Positions 49,103-61,170 are shown, counted from the stretch's first letter. The stretch: 64,000 nucleotides of DNA from Rhodocollybia butyracea (GCA_015501585.1 JADNRY010000187.1:61720-125719), one strand, 5' to 3'. The notes: a model not told the origin generated them from the sequence alone. A program made the numbers and translations.

Positions 49103-51576
49103 ATGTCCAGGAGCAGACACCCTTCCGCTCTGAGGCCTGACCTCTCCAGATCAGCAACTTCTCCAATTTCTGGTGACGGTGTTCTTCTTCCCGACGGGCC
49201 AGTGGGCACGGAAACTGCCCAATTGTTACATGGTTTGGTTCACCCTCACCACGAAAGCGAGGAAACCTTGGTAAATGACGAGGATGATGAAGAAACTGTC
49301 GAGATCCTACGCAGAAAGCAAATGCCATGGTGGAAGAGACCCTCTCCTGTTTGGTAAGTCATCAGTAGACGTCGAATGACCTTCCAATATCTTACAATTA
49401 TTCAGGATGCTAGTTATGCTCCCAATGGCAACCATCGCCCTGAGTGCTACCATCGCTCCGAAAGTCGAAATATATACTGAACTCGCCTGCGCCCAATACA
49501 AGCCAGAAATATCAGATAATCATACACGATCACTACCTTCTTTTCTTTTCTCAACACTTGCCAGCGAATATGCTCCCTCGGACACCATCCCTCCGGAAAT
49601 CTCCCTGGAGCCATTGAAATACCCACCAAGAATCCTTCGAGTATATGTAAAACTGACCCAGCTATCCAAGCCACTGTGGCAAAGCTCGCTTCAGGTTAAT
49701 CCCTGTACATCTTCATGCTTTACACCTCTAATGCGCGTGAATGTGCAGTCATGACCGCTTTAATGGGAATTTTAAGTTGTCTTACAACTGGGTGGTGGAG
49801 CTCTGTATGTTTTTGTTACCTCACTCGCTAGAGACTATATATATCAAGTTTGAACAGTTTTCTGACCGTCGTGGCCGAACCACTGCTCTTGGGATATCCG
49901 GCATTGGTCTTCTGCTTACGGATGCCAATTTCATTCTTGTCTACTACTTTTCTCGATCATTACCTGGAGGCATTTGGTTCCTTCTCGTTGGACCTGTTAT
50001 CGAAGGTATATTGGGAGGTAAGTTTGTTTCGTTTCTCAGAATGTATAGGATTTGGTTTCAAATTTTCTTTCTTTTAAGGGTTTGTCACCGGTGTAGCAGT
50101 AATCCATGCCTATTTAGCGGACGTATCTACCCCTGCTACACGGTAGGTCCCGTACAACCTCAACTCGCGATGTAGCCTTATCTTAATTTAGTTCCCGAAC
50201 GTTCTCCATGATCCTTGGCGTTTTGTTTATTGGCTTCGCTGCTGGTCCCACATTGGGAGGATTGTTGATTCGATTCACTCGACAGACTATCTCTGTTTTT
50301 TACGTAGCCACAGTGGTGCATATCACGTATGTATTGATGATCTGGTTCTTAATTCCGGATTCAATCAGCCCACGCAAGATCCAGCGAGCCAAAGCACAAC
50401 ACCAAGAGTGGCTAGCTGAAAACAGGCGGGCTCGGAATGGAGGCGGTATTTCTTTCTGGGTGAAGCGACTATTCTCGTTTCTGACACCTTTGTCCGTATT
50501 CAATGCCGTTCGGATCTCGGAAAACCCACTCAAGATTCGTCGAGATTGGAGTCTCGTCTGGGTTGCGCTAAGTTATTCGTTCACCGTCTCAGTTATGGTA
50601 AGCGCCGGAATTTGTGTGCGATGGATTGACCCCTACATGTGACTAGGGCTCTGTCACGTATAAGGTCCAATACGCTGGTGCAGTCTTTGGCTGGGGCCCA
50701 GAGGAGGTAATATCAATTATGTGACAAAAAATCTGCTCATCGAGCTTAAAACACAGCTTGGGTATTGGCTTAGTCTCGTCAGTGTGGCGCGTGCTTTTCA
50801 TCTGGCCGTCCTTCTACCCCGTAAGTCTTTTGTCGTCTTGTCCAATACTTGATTGACCGATAATTAACAGTCGCCATCAAGCTTTTCAAACGGAAACCTG
50901 TCACAGGTTCTTCTAAAGAATCTGAGCCCCTTCTTTCATCCCCGGCAGCCTCGACATCCGATGCGCCATCAAGAGGTCATGGTCCTCGATCTGATTCGCC
51001 CTCCCGTCTTAGAGAACCACACTCGAGCTCTTTCGACCTGGGTCTCGCAAGGGTATCAATGCTTATAGAAGTTACAGCGTACATCTTAATGGGTACTACA
51101 ACTAGTCCTCTCGCTTTCACCGTCTTTGGAATGTTAGCTTCCTTAGGTGGAGGATTTGGACCTGCTATTCAGGTTCGTAAACCGTATTCCTGCGGCAATG
51201 CAATTGTTGACGATCTAGATACAGAGTGTTGCCCTTGAGCTATATGCACAAAGAGGAGGTACAGAAACTGGAAGACTTTTTGGTGCTATGGGTGTGATGC
51301 AAGCCCTGAGGTTTGTGTATAATCAAACAACCCCTGGTTATATTTAACATGTTTTGAAAACTCAGCTCTCAAATCATTGGACCGGCTATGTATGGTTTGG
51401 TATACGTAAACACTGTGGCCAGTTTTCCACGTACAATCTTCTTCGTCTCAGTTGCATCCGGATTCATATCGTTTATATTCCTCAGCCTCGTCCGACTTCC
51501 CCGAAGTAAAGGTGCCGGAGATGGAGAAGGACACAGACAAGATGAAAGCCTAGTAGATGAAGAGGTGGACAGCTGA
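49103..51576 (+). CDS. Major facilitator superfamily transporter
   Basis: 630 residues in 12 exons (49103-49353, 49406-49508, 49565-49694, 49749-49804, 49858-50017, 50079-50142, 50192-50597, 50647-50706, 50757-50820, 50871-51172, 51225-51310, 51366-51576), exactly in frame. The acidic N-tail is cytosolic. Landmarks: MATIALSATIAPKVEIYTEL; the loop 2-3 motif WWSSFSDRRGRTTALGISG; FLLVGPVIEGILGGFVTGVA; FIGFAAGPTLGGLLIRFT; a long central loop with RLFSFLTPLSV; LAFTVFGMLASLGGGFGPA; and a Ser/acidic C-tail. The intron at 49509-49564 has no GT or GC donor; it begins ATATCAG and ends CAG. It belongs to the agaricomycete general-substrate MFS group; the cargo is unknown. Part of this gene was duplicated downstream (54684-54939). 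Confidence 0.88.
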
Positions 51577-51998
51577 AGACGAATGTTGTGAGCTAAAGCG
51601 CTAAACCTTCTATCCACATGCGCTCACACGTTCAACAAGTCAAGTGCATCATGCTTTCATTTGACGGGACCTTCATATACATATTGTATGTTCTTTTTGC
51701 TTAATTTAGGTTGGAGTTGGGCCACTGCTTTGTGTTGGTGGTTGCTCGTACATGTAAATCCCAACCGTGATTTGTAGGCCGTAGAGTATCTACTACCAGT
51801 ACAACGGGTAAGAAAGAAGTGATCATACAGTGATGATGCAATACTTATATGTACAAATGTTAAAGGTGTTGATTACGTACGATGCCCCATGCTCGTATCA
51901 ACTTTAGAGTCAAACTCTCATGATCTGCCAGGGCCAGACCAACATATGTACTGCTGCGTGTTTATAAAAGCAGTCAAAATGGAAGCAAGCGAGCAACC
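51577..51998. other. MFS-to-phospholipase intergenic region
   Basis: About 420 bp. Its sequence recurs at 54940-55325 in the second repeat unit. It holds the TATA box of phospholipase copy A. Confidence 0.6.
51963..51969 (+). promoter_or_regulatory. TATA box of phospholipase copy A
   Basis: TATAAAA, 30-36 bp before the start codon. Counterparts with the same CTGCGTGTTTATAAAA context are at 55290-55296 (copy B) and 58485-58491 (copy C). Confidence 0.7.
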
Positions 51999-54337
51999 AT
52001 GGTTCTCTCGCATTGGGTCACTCTCGCTCTTATCGCAGCAAGATCTTTCGCTCAAGGTTCGCTCGCCAACTATGCTCCTAGCTTCACCAAGTGTCCCGAT
52101 ACTGCTCTCGTCCGCGAGTTTACTCCTGCTTCTCAGACTATCAATCCTTCCGAGTCAAAATTCATAGCCGAGCGCGAGAGTCATGTTATTCCTCGGAGTT
52201 GGGAATCTTGGCTCGGAGACGGTTCCTCGATTGGATACCGCACCTCTGAGTTTATGGATTTTGCTAGAATAGGAATAGCCTTCTCTGGAGGTGGCCTCAG
52301 AGCAAGTCAGGTTGGAGCTGGAGCTATCTCCGCTATTGACGCTCGTAACAAAACTGCAGCCGCTGTGGGGACCGGTGGGCTGTTACAGGTTGCATCGTAT
52401 TTCAGTGGATTGTCAGGTAACTATTTTTTTGTGTTCTCGGTACGCCATCTGATTGGTGTACTAGGCGGCTCTTGGTTGACGGCCGGGGTGTACATGAACA
52501 ACTTCCCGACGGTTCAAGATATGGTACTCGGCTCGCAACCTGGCTGGCTTATGGAAAATGATATTACTTTTCCTGCCGGCTCGTCTGATCCCCTTGCACC
52601 GGAAAACGTGGAATATTTTAGTATGATTAAACAGAGTATAGATGCTAAAGCTGCTGCTGGATTGTGCGTAACTGTGGCTGTGAATGAAAATCACACTCAG
52701 ATCCTAATTTTACCTTGCATGTAGCAACATCACAATCGGTGATGGATGGGCTAGGTGAGCGTGTACGTGTACTCGTTTAGAGTATCGTTACTGATGAGTA
52801 CACTAGGATGCTTTCCTATCATTTTCTAAGCGGAACCAACGCCTCTAATTTCTTCGACAATTCATCTCACGGTGCTGGTCAACTATGGTCCCAGATTGCA
52901 GAATCCTCCTTCTTTGTGAACAAGGAAGCACCATTCCCAGTGGTTGTAATCAATAGTAACGGAACTTTTGATTTGACCACTTTATCAGTTTCTCTTGATC
53001 TCCCGGTGTACGAGGTATGCGTTCTTTGTTTCTCCGGAAGCTATCGTGCGTTTAACATGAATGAATACCTAGGCCTCTCCCTTTGAATTGGCATCATTCG
53101 ATCCAAGCATCTCAGCAGGTGCAGACATGACATTCATTGGCACGTCGTTGTCTCGAGGCGTCCCAACCGACAAAAACTCATGCGTTGTGGGCTTTGACCA
53201 AGCATCATTTGTGATTGGGTCGAGCTCTAATGTATTTTTGGTGAGTCCAAGATCTTCAGAGATGGGAATGTATCTAATCCCAGTTCGCAAACTCTTTTAG
53301 GCATCACAAAGTCAAGCTGCTGGAACGGCAGGGGTCGCAAATTTACAAGAACTACTTGGGGCGCCTGTGGATACGGAAAATCCTGACATTGCGATCGTAT
53401 CCAGGTGGCCAAAGTAAGTAATTCTCGCAGCACTATCCCCTCTCATAATCTCATTCGCTTGGCCAGCCCCTTCTTTGGAATTGCGCCTTCTACATTCGTG
53501 GATTCGAACAACGCTGAACTCAACCTCGTCGACGGGGGATTCAATGGAGAGGGGCTCCCTCTGAACCCGTTGCTCGTGAAGGCCCGAGGAATTGAGGTTA
53601 TCGTCGCTGTCGAGGCTAGCGCAAATACTGCAGATAATTGGCCGAAGTATGTTATCGTTCGCATATTCAGTTGAAGGGGCTGGCGGCTGAAATATACGCT
53701 TAGTGGGTTATCTTTTTTGTTCAGCCAGGAAAGGCTTTCCACAATACTCGCAGATACAGTAAGTTTAATTACTCCAGTGGATGATTATTTATCTCATTCG
53801 TGTTTAGCATCAACAACTTCCAGAGATGCCCATTTCCTCTGACGACTTCGTAGCCCAGGGTCTCAACCTGCGACCTACCTTCTTCGGCTGTGACACCACG
53901 GATACTCCCTTCGTAATTCTCCTGCCCAACTCTCCACCGCTTACAGGTGCCGCTCCTTTCGCGAAGTACGCCTATTCATCTCCCATGCACTCCGTTTCTG
54001 ACGTTATTCTCCTCACAGTGGTCCCACAGGCCAAACCCAATATGAAGCAAACGAGACCCAAGCAATTCTCGACCAGACCTTCAACAACACCATCGGCGGC
54101 TTCGTACCAAACACTAATTCTCCTGACCCCAATTGGCCTGGATGTTTAAAATGTGCTGCAGTTGACCGTTCTCGGTTCAAGGCATATTCTCATACAATCG
54201 AACGTTCCGCATTCTGTGAGAAGTGCTTCGCGCAGTACTGTTATAACCCGAACAACTTGACGAGTGCGGCGGAGCTTCCCAATCGGCAGTTGGCTTATGC
54301 GGGTCCTGCCTCTAACAGCTCTGTGAAATTACGGTAG
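51999..54337 (+). pseudogene. Secreted phospholipase B/lysophospholipase, copy A (frameshifted)
   Basis: Same nine-exon layout as copy B (51999-52416, 52465-52754, 52807-53014, 53073-53240, 53301-53413, 53467-53646, 53704-53758, 53808-53965, 54019-54337). Signal peptide, SGGGLRASQ block, GLSGGSW nucleophile elbow and VDGGFNGEGLPLNPLL are all present. Exon 2 is 7 nt longer than in copy B: around 52680-52725 it has an AATGAA insertion plus smaller indels, and the frame runs into a TAG just after LPCM. All exons after that are intact and in phase with each other, so the defect looks recent or is a sequence error; the differences are not homopolymeric. Loss would remove the C-terminal two thirds, including the catalytic aspartate. 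Confidence 0.82.
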
Positions 54338-54683
54338 ATGCGGGGGAAGTATGAAGGAAAAGGAAGGCTGGAACATGGAATTCGATTGAAATTGTGTGTA
54401 CTAGGTCAAACTGTACAGTGACTACAATCTATTGAAAAAGGTCAAATGAGAAGAGTTAACTGGTTGGATAAAGGAGAAGATAAGCTAGCAGACGTTTGAT
54501 CTTACTCAACCCTAGCCCTGCGGACAGGTGAACTTGTGTCCATAACGGCCCGATGCGACGTGACTATCATCACTGCCACCAAATTCATGCACTTTGCTCG
54601 CATCTCAGACTATTGCTGCAGTGCAGCAGTCTACCTTTCCTCTGTAAGTTGAGCAAGTTGCTGCTTCCCTCCCTTAAAGCCTA
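54338..54683. other. Spacer between phospholipase copy A and the MFS relic
   Basis: Downstream tail of copy A, similar to the tails after copies B and C. It ends abruptly at the MFS-derived sequence (about 54684). No gene. Confidence 0.5.
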
Positions 54684-54939
54684 TTTAATTCCAGATTTAG
54701 TTAGCCCACGCAAGGTCCAACTAGCCAAAGCACAATATTAAGAGTGGCTAGCTGAAAATAGGCGAGCTCGGAAGGGCCCAAGCGGTATTTCTTTCGAGGT
54801 GAAGCGACTATTCTCGTTTCTGACACCCATGTCGTTTATATTCCTCAACCTCGTCCGACTTTCCCAAAGTAAAGATGCGGGAGATGGAGATGGACACAGA
54901 CAAGATGAAAGCCTGGTAGATGAAGAGCTGGACAGGTGA
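54684..54939 (+). pseudogene. Deleted, chimeric relic of the MFS transporter gene
   Basis: The first half (to about 54830) matches the parent at about 50347-50488: TTAGCCCACGCAAGGTCCAA, the SPRK segment, then GCGACTATTCTCGTTTCTGA. The second half matches 51466-51576: TCGTTTATATTCCTCA and AAAGTAAAGATGCGGGAGAT, to the stop. About 980 bp of the parent is missing at the junction. One in-frame stop (CAATATTAA) and small changes make it non-coding. It is followed by the parent's 3' flank. Confidence 0.85.
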
Positions 54940-55289
54940 AGACGTACGTCGTGAGCTAAACCTTCTATCCACATGCCCTCACACGTTCAAGTCAAGTGCA
55001 TCGTGCTTTCATTTGATTGGACCTTCCTATACATATTTTGCTCAATTTAGATCGGAGTAGTGAACCACTGTTTTGTGTTGGTGTTTACTCGTGCATGTAA
55101 ATCCCAATCTTGAATTGTAAGCTCTAGAGTATCTACTACCAGTACAACGGGATGTACACATAAAAACGAAATGCTGATAGTTGATTACGTACGATGCCAC
55201 ATGCTAGTATCAATTATAGGCGTCTCAGAGTCACACTCTCATGTCAATGATCTGCCAGTGCCAGACTAACATATGAACTGCTGCGTGTT

Positions 55290-55296
55290 TATAAAA
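55290..55296 (+). promoter_or_regulatory. TATA box of phospholipase copy B
   Basis: TATAAAA 30-36 bp before the start codon, same spacing and context as copy A. Confidence 0.7.
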
Positions 55297-55325
55297 GCAG
55301 TCAAAATGGAAACAAGCGAGTAACC

Positions 55326-57654
55326 ATGGTTCTCTCGCATTGGGTCGCTCTCGCTCTTTTCACAGCAAGGTCTTTCGCTCAAGGTTCACTCGCCGACTAT
55401 GCTCCCAGCTTCACCAAGTGTCCCGATAGCGCTCTCGTCCGCGAATTTACTCCTGCCTCTCAGACCCTCAATCCATCAGAGTCAAAATTCATAGCCGAGC
55501 GCGAGAGCCATGTTATTCCTCAGAGTTGGGAATCTTGGCTCGGAGACGGTTCCTCGATTGGATACTGCACCTCTGAGTTTACGGAGTTTGCTAGAATAGG
55601 AATAGCCTTCTCTGGCGGAGGTCTCAGAGCAAGCCAGGTCGGAGCTGGAGCTATCTCTGCTATCGACGCTCGTAACAAAACTGCAGCCGCTGTGGGGACT
55701 GGTGGGCTGTTACAGGTTGCATCGTATTTCAGTGGATTGTCAGGTAACTGCTTTTTTTCGTTCTCGGTACATCACTGATCGGTGTACTAGGCGGTTCTTG
55801 GTTGACGGCCGGGATGTACATGAACAACTTTCCGACGGTTCAAGATATGGTACTCGGCTCGCAACCTGGCTGGCTTATGGAAAATGATATTACTTTTCCT
55901 GCTGGCGCGTCTGATCCCCTTGCACCGGAAAATCTGGAATATTTTAGTTTGATTGCACAAAGTATAGATGCTAAAGCTGCTGCTGGATTGTGCGTAACTT
56001 TCGCTGTAAATCACCCAGATCCTGATCTTACCTCGCTATATAGCAACATCACAATCGGTGATGGGTGGGCTAGGTGAGTGTATTCTTGTCCATCGTTTAG
56101 AATATAGTTGCTGACAGTCGGCACTAGGATGCTTTCCTACCATTTCCTGAGCGGAACCAACGCATCTAATTTCTTCGACAACTCATCTCACGGTGCTGGT
56201 CAACTATGGTCCCAGATTGCAGAATCCACCTTCTTTGTGAACAACGAAGCTCCATTTCCTGTGGTTTTAATCGACAGTAACGGAACTTTTGATTTAACCA
56301 CTTTATCAACTCCTCTTGATCTTCCGGTGTACGAGGTATGCGTTCTTTGTTTTTCCGGAAGCTACCGTCCAACATGAACGAATACCTAGGTCTCTCCCTT
56401 TGAATTCGCATCATTCGATCCTAGCATCTCAGCAGGTGCAGACTTGACGTTCATTGGCACTTCGTTGTCTCGAGGCGTCCCAACCGACAAAAACTCATGC
56501 GTTGTGGGCTTTGACCAAGCATCATTTGTGATTGGGTCGAGCTCTAATGTATTTCTGGTGAGTTCAAGATCTTCAGAGATGGGTATGTATCTAATCCCAC
56601 TATCCATAAACCCTTTTAGGCGGCGCAAAGTGAACCTGGTGGCACGGCAGAGGTCACAGATTTACAGGATATACTTGGGGCGCCTGTGGATACGGAAAAT
56701 CCTGCTGATGCAGTCGTATCCAAGTGGCCAAAGTAAGCAATTCTTGTGACTCTCTATCCTCTCACGCACACAATCTCATCCACTTGGCCAGCCCCTTCTT
56801 TGGAATTGCGCCTTCTACATTCGTGGATTCAAACAACACTGAACTCAATCTCATCGACGGGGGATTCAATGGAGAGGGGCTCCCTCTGAACCCGTTGCTC
56901 GTGAAGGCTCGGGGAGTGGAGGTCATTGTCGCTGTCGAGGCTAGTGCAGATACTGAAGATAATTGGCCGAAGTAAGTTTTCGTTCGCGTATTAAATTGAA
57001 GGGAAGGTGGCTAATATATTCGCTTAGTGGATTGTCATTCTTGTTCAGCCAGGAAAGACTTTCCACAATACTCGCAGATACAGTAAGTTTGATCTATTCA
57101 GGTGGATGATTTATTTATCCTATCCATGTTTAGCATCAACAACTTCCAGAGATGCCCACCTCCACTGACGACTTCGTAGCCCAGGGTCTCAACTTGCGAC
57201 CTACGTTCTTTGGCTGTGACACCACGGACACCCCCTTCGTAATTTTCCTGCCCAACTCTCCACCGCTTACAGGTGCCGCTCCTTTCGCGAAGTATGCGTA
57301 TTCATCTCCCATGCACTCCGTTTCTGACGTTATTCTCCTCACAGCGGTCCCACAGGCCAAACGCAATATGAAGCAAACGAAACCCAAGCAATTCTCGACC
57401 AGACCTTCAACAACACCATCGGCGGCTTCGTACCAAACACTAATTCTCCTGACCCCAATTGGCCTGGATGTTTAAAGTGTGCTGCAGTTGACCGTTCTCG
57501 GTTCAAGGCATACTCTCGTACAATCGAGCGTTCCGCATTCTGTGAGAGGTGCTTCACACAGTACTGTTATAACCCGAACAACTTGACGAGTGCGGCGGAG
57601 CTTCCGAATCGGCAGTTGACTTATGCGGGTCCTACCTCTAACAGCTCCGTGTAA
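55326..57654 (+). CDS. Secreted phospholipase B/lysophospholipase, copy B (intact)
   Basis: Releases fatty acids from (lyso)phospholipids outside the cell or in the secretory path. There are 630 residues in nine exons (55326-55743, 55791-56073, 56128-56335, 56390-56557, 56620-56732, 56792-56971, 57028-57082, 57134-57291, 57345-57654), fully in frame. A signal peptide (MVLSHWVALALFTARSFAQG) is followed by CPDSALVREF. Family blocks: GIAFSGGGLRASQVGAGA (oxyanion glycines), FSGLSGGSWLTAGMY with the nucleophile in GLSGG, IGTSLSRGVPTD, and LIDGGFNGEGLPLNPLLVKA with the catalytic Asp-Gly-Gly. Many N-glycosylation sites (NKT, NAS, NSS, NGT). The Cys-rich end (CLKCAAVDRSR, AFCERCFTQYCYNPNN) is followed by a short tail. 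There is no clear C-terminal hydrophobic GPI signal. Confidence 0.93.
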
Positions 57655-58523
57655 TTACGGTAGATGCGGAATTCGATTGAAATTGTGTGTACTAGGTAAA
57701 ACTGTACAATCAATCGAAAAAGGTCAAATGAGAAGAACTAACTGGTTGGGTAAAGGAGAAGATAAGCTGGGAGACATTTGATCTTACTCAATCCTAGCCC
57801 TGCTCGGACAGGGCCTTTACTGTTGAACTTGAAGTTGGGGAGAAGTTGGCTTTGTGTCCATAATGGGAAACCATGGAACGTGACTACTGCTGCCACCAAA
57901 TTCACGCACTTTGCTCGTATAGTATCTCAGACTATCACTGTAGTGCTGCAGTCTACCTTTTCTCCGCGGCCGTGAGTTGATCAAGTTGCTGCTTCCCCCC
58001 CTTAAAGCCTATAAAAAGTAAAACGAGAAGGAAAATCCTAGTCCGAAGGTTGACGATCACTACAAGTCGATATTCATATTGTTCTATCTTAATTCAGATC
58101 AGAGTGGCCAATGTTCACATATAAGTATCCTGTAGTGTAGTAAAACCGCCCTGGCACTTAAAGTCACGATCTAGATTCTACAGCAGCTCCCACCGGTCAG
58201 ACTGAGCTTCGTCGTTTGTTTGGTGTCTGGGCCCCCGCGTCAGTTTATGCTGCCGGAGCCGGCGTTCAGTCATCATGCCGGCAGCCGTGTAATAAAGTTC
58301 CTTCCCTCCTTCCGCGTTGGTGCATGGAAAATCCATTGAAAGCACTGACTGGTCCGACCAGAATGTACCTCCCATGTCACAGTACAACGGGATGCGAAGT
58401 GATGATATATATAGATTTTAAGATGAACAGATGCTTGTGTCATGTCTAAGACTAAAATATGCACTGCTGCGTGTGCTGCGTGTTTATAAAAGTATCAGGC
58501 GAGATGGAAGCAAGCGAGCAACC
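57655..58523. other. Spacer between phospholipase copies B and C
   Basis: About 870 bp: the first part (to about 58018) is the shared downstream tail, and the middle (58020-58400) is unique, with no gene recognised. The last part is the promoter of copy C with TATAAAA at 58485-58491. Confidence 0.5.
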
Positions 58524-61170
58524 ATGGTTCTCTCGCATTGGGTCACTCTCACTCTTTTCACAGCAAGGTCTTTCGCTCAAGGTTCACTCGCCGACTATGC
58601 TCCTAGCTTCACCAAGTGTCCCGATACTGCCCTCGTCCGCGAATTTACTCCTGCCTCTCAGACCCTCAATCCATCAGAGTCAAAATTCATAGCCGAACGC
58701 GAGAGCCATATTATTCCTCAGAGTTGGGAATCTTGGCTCGGAGATGGTTCCTCGATTGGATACCGTACCTCTGAGTTTACGGATTTTGCTAGAGTAGGGA
58801 TAGCCTTCTCCGGAGGTGGCCTCAGAGCAAGCCAGTATGGAGCTGGAGCTATCTCCGCTATTGACGCTCGTAATAAAACTGCAGCCGCTGTGGGGACTGG
58901 TGGGCTGTTACAGGTTGCATCGTATTTCAGTGGATTGTCAGGTAACTGCTTTTTTGTGTTCTCGGTACACCATCTGATCGGTGTACTAGGGGGTACTTGG
59001 TTGACGGCCGGGCTGTACATGAACAACTTCCCGACGGTTCAAGATATGGTACTCGGCTCGCAACCTGGCTGGCTTATGGAAAATGATATTCTGTTTCCTG
59101 CTAACGCGTCTGATCCCCTTGCGGCGGAAAACCTGGAATATTATAGTTTAATTGCCCAGAGTATAGATGCTAAAGCTGCTGCTGGATTGTGCGTAACTTT
59201 CGCTGTAAATCACCCAGATCCCAATCTTACCTGCTATGTAGCAACATCACAATCGGTGATGGGTGGGCTAGGTGAGCGTGTCCGTGCACATCGTTTAGAG
59301 TATCATTACCGACGAGTATGGCACTAGGATGCTTTCCTACCATTTTCTGAGCGGAACCAATGCCTCTAATTTCTTCGACAATTCATCTCACGGTGCTGGT
59401 CAACTATGGTCCCAGATTGCAGAATCCACCTTCTTTGTGAACAAGGAAGCACCATTCCCAGTGGTTTTGATCAACAGTAACGGAACTTTTGATTTAACCA
59501 CCCAATCAACTTCACTTGATCTTCCGGTGTACGAGGTGCGTGCTCTTTGTGTCCGGAAGTTATCATGCGTTCAACATGATCGAATACCTAGGTCTCTCCC
59601 TTTGAATTCGCATCATTCGATCCGAGCATCTCAGCAGGTGCAGACTTGACATTCATTGGCACATCGTTGTCTCAAGGCGTCCCAACCGACAACAGCTCAT
59701 GCGTTGTGGGCTTTGACCAAGCATCATTTGTGATTGGCTCGAGCTCTAATATATTTTTAGTGAGTTCAAGATCTTCGGAGATGGATATGTATCTAATCCC
59801 GCTATTCATAAATCCCTTCAGTCAGTACAAAGTGAACCTGGTGGCACGACGTCGGTTGAAGAATTACAACTTCTACTTGGGGCGCCTGTGAATACGGAAA
59901 ATCCTGACGTTGCGATCGTATCCAAGTGGCCAAAGTAAGTAATTCTCGCCACACTGTCTTCCCTCATAATCTCATTCGCTTGGCCAGCCCCTTCTTTGGA
60001 ATTGCACCTTCTACTTTTGTGGATTCGAACAACACTGAACTCAATCTCATTGACGGGGGATTTAATGGGGAGGGGCTTCCTCTGAACCCGTTGCTCGTGA
60101 AGGCTCGGGGAGTGGAGGTTATAGTCGCTGTAGAGGGTACTGCGGATACTGCAGATAACTGGCCGAAGTAGGTCTATCTTCACATATTCAGTTGAAGGGA
60201 ATGAAGGCTAATATATGCGCTTAGTGGAATGTCTTTTTTGTTTAGCCAAGAAAGACTGTCCACAATGCTCGCAGATACAGTAGGTTTCCATTTAACTTGT
60301 GGATGATTATTGATCCTATCCATGTTTAGCACCAACAACTTCCAGACATGCCCGTCTCCGCCGACGATTTCGTAGCGCAAGGCCTCAACCTGCGACCTAC
60401 CTTCTTTGGTTGCAATAACACGGACACCCCCTTCGTAATTTTCCTGCCTAACTCTCCGCCGCTTACAGGTGCCGCTCCTTTCGCGAAGTACGCCTATTTA
60501 TCTCCCATGCGCTCCATTTCTGACGTTATTCTCCTTGCAGCGGTCCCACAACTCAAACCCAATTCGAGGCAAACGAAACCCAAGCAATCCTCGACCAGAC
60601 CTTCAACAACACCATCGGCGGCTTCGTACCAAACACTAATTCTCCTGACCCCAATTGGCCTGGATGTTTAAAATGTGCTGCAGTTGACCGTTCCCGGTTT
60701 AAGGCATACTCTACAATCGAGCGTTCGGCATTTTGTGAGACGTGCTTTACGCAGTACTGTTATAACCCGAACAACCTGACGAGTGCGGCGGAGCTTCCGA
60801 ATCGGCAGTTGACTTATGCAGGTCCTGCCTCTACAGCCCCTGTGCAGGTACGGTAGATGTAGGGAAGGGTGGATCGTGAGGTGTATGAACGAAAATGGGG
60901 ACTGGAACATGCAATTCAATTAAAACTGTATATGTTCAGTGACTACGGTCTATCGAAAAAGGTCAAACAGGGAGAATGAATTAGTTGGGTCAGTCATCAT
61001 ACATAAATGTCCAAGGAGAAGGTGAGCTGGGGGTAGGGCGTTTGATCTTATCCAACCCTAATCATCCCTACCCGAACGGGGTTTTACTATTGAACATGAG
61101 TTAACAGCCTTGTATCCATAAGAAACCATAGGACGTGACTATTGCAGCTAAGTTCATGCACTCATATAGT
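58420..61170 (+). repeat. Tandem segmental duplication, unit 3 (phospholipase copy C)
   Basis: Promoter, copy C and downstream tail. Compared with unit 2 it lacks any MFS-derived sequence, so the third copy arose from a shorter duplication or lost that part. Confidence 0.7.
58524..60856 (+). pseudogene. Secreted phospholipase B/lysophospholipase, copy C (frameshifted)
   Basis: Nine exons at homologous positions (58524-58941, 58990-59271, 59328-59535, 59592-59759, 59822-59934, 59988-60167, 60225-60279, 60330-60487, 60541-60856). Seven of the nine have exactly the copy B length, but exon 2 is one base short (282 against 283). The difference is near 59231-59233, where copy B has ACCTCGCTAT and copy C ACCTGCTAT. 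The frame then runs out after LEYHYRRVWH. The downstream exons remain open and in phase with each other, including LIDGGFNGEGLPLNPLL. The copy differs from B by SGGGLRASQY and LSGGTW (Ser to Thr after the elbow). It ends APVQVR. Either a young pseudogene or a single-base sequence error. Confidence 0.82.

Larger units (their letters stand above)
51577..54683 (+). repeat. Tandem segmental duplication, unit 1 (phospholipase copy A with flanks)
   Basis: The unit runs from the MFS 3' flank through copy A and its downstream tail. Tails after A, B and C share landmarks such as TTTGATCTTA, ACGTGACTA and CACTTTGCTCG (A and B). The duplicated piece also includes the MFS 3' coding end (50343-51576 in the parent). 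Confidence 0.75.
54684..58018 (+). repeat. Tandem segmental duplication, unit 2 (MFS relic plus phospholipase copy B)
   Basis: Carries the MFS relic, the MFS 3' flank, the phospholipase promoter, copy B and a tail ending near the shared CCTTAAAGCCTAT motif (also at about 54673-54685 in unit 1). Confidence 0.75.

Noticed and set aside
51577..61170. Transposable element as the cause of the phospholipase repeats
   Set aside because: No terminal repeats, target-site duplications, transposase or reverse transcriptase motifs seen; units are delimited by gene-derived sequence.
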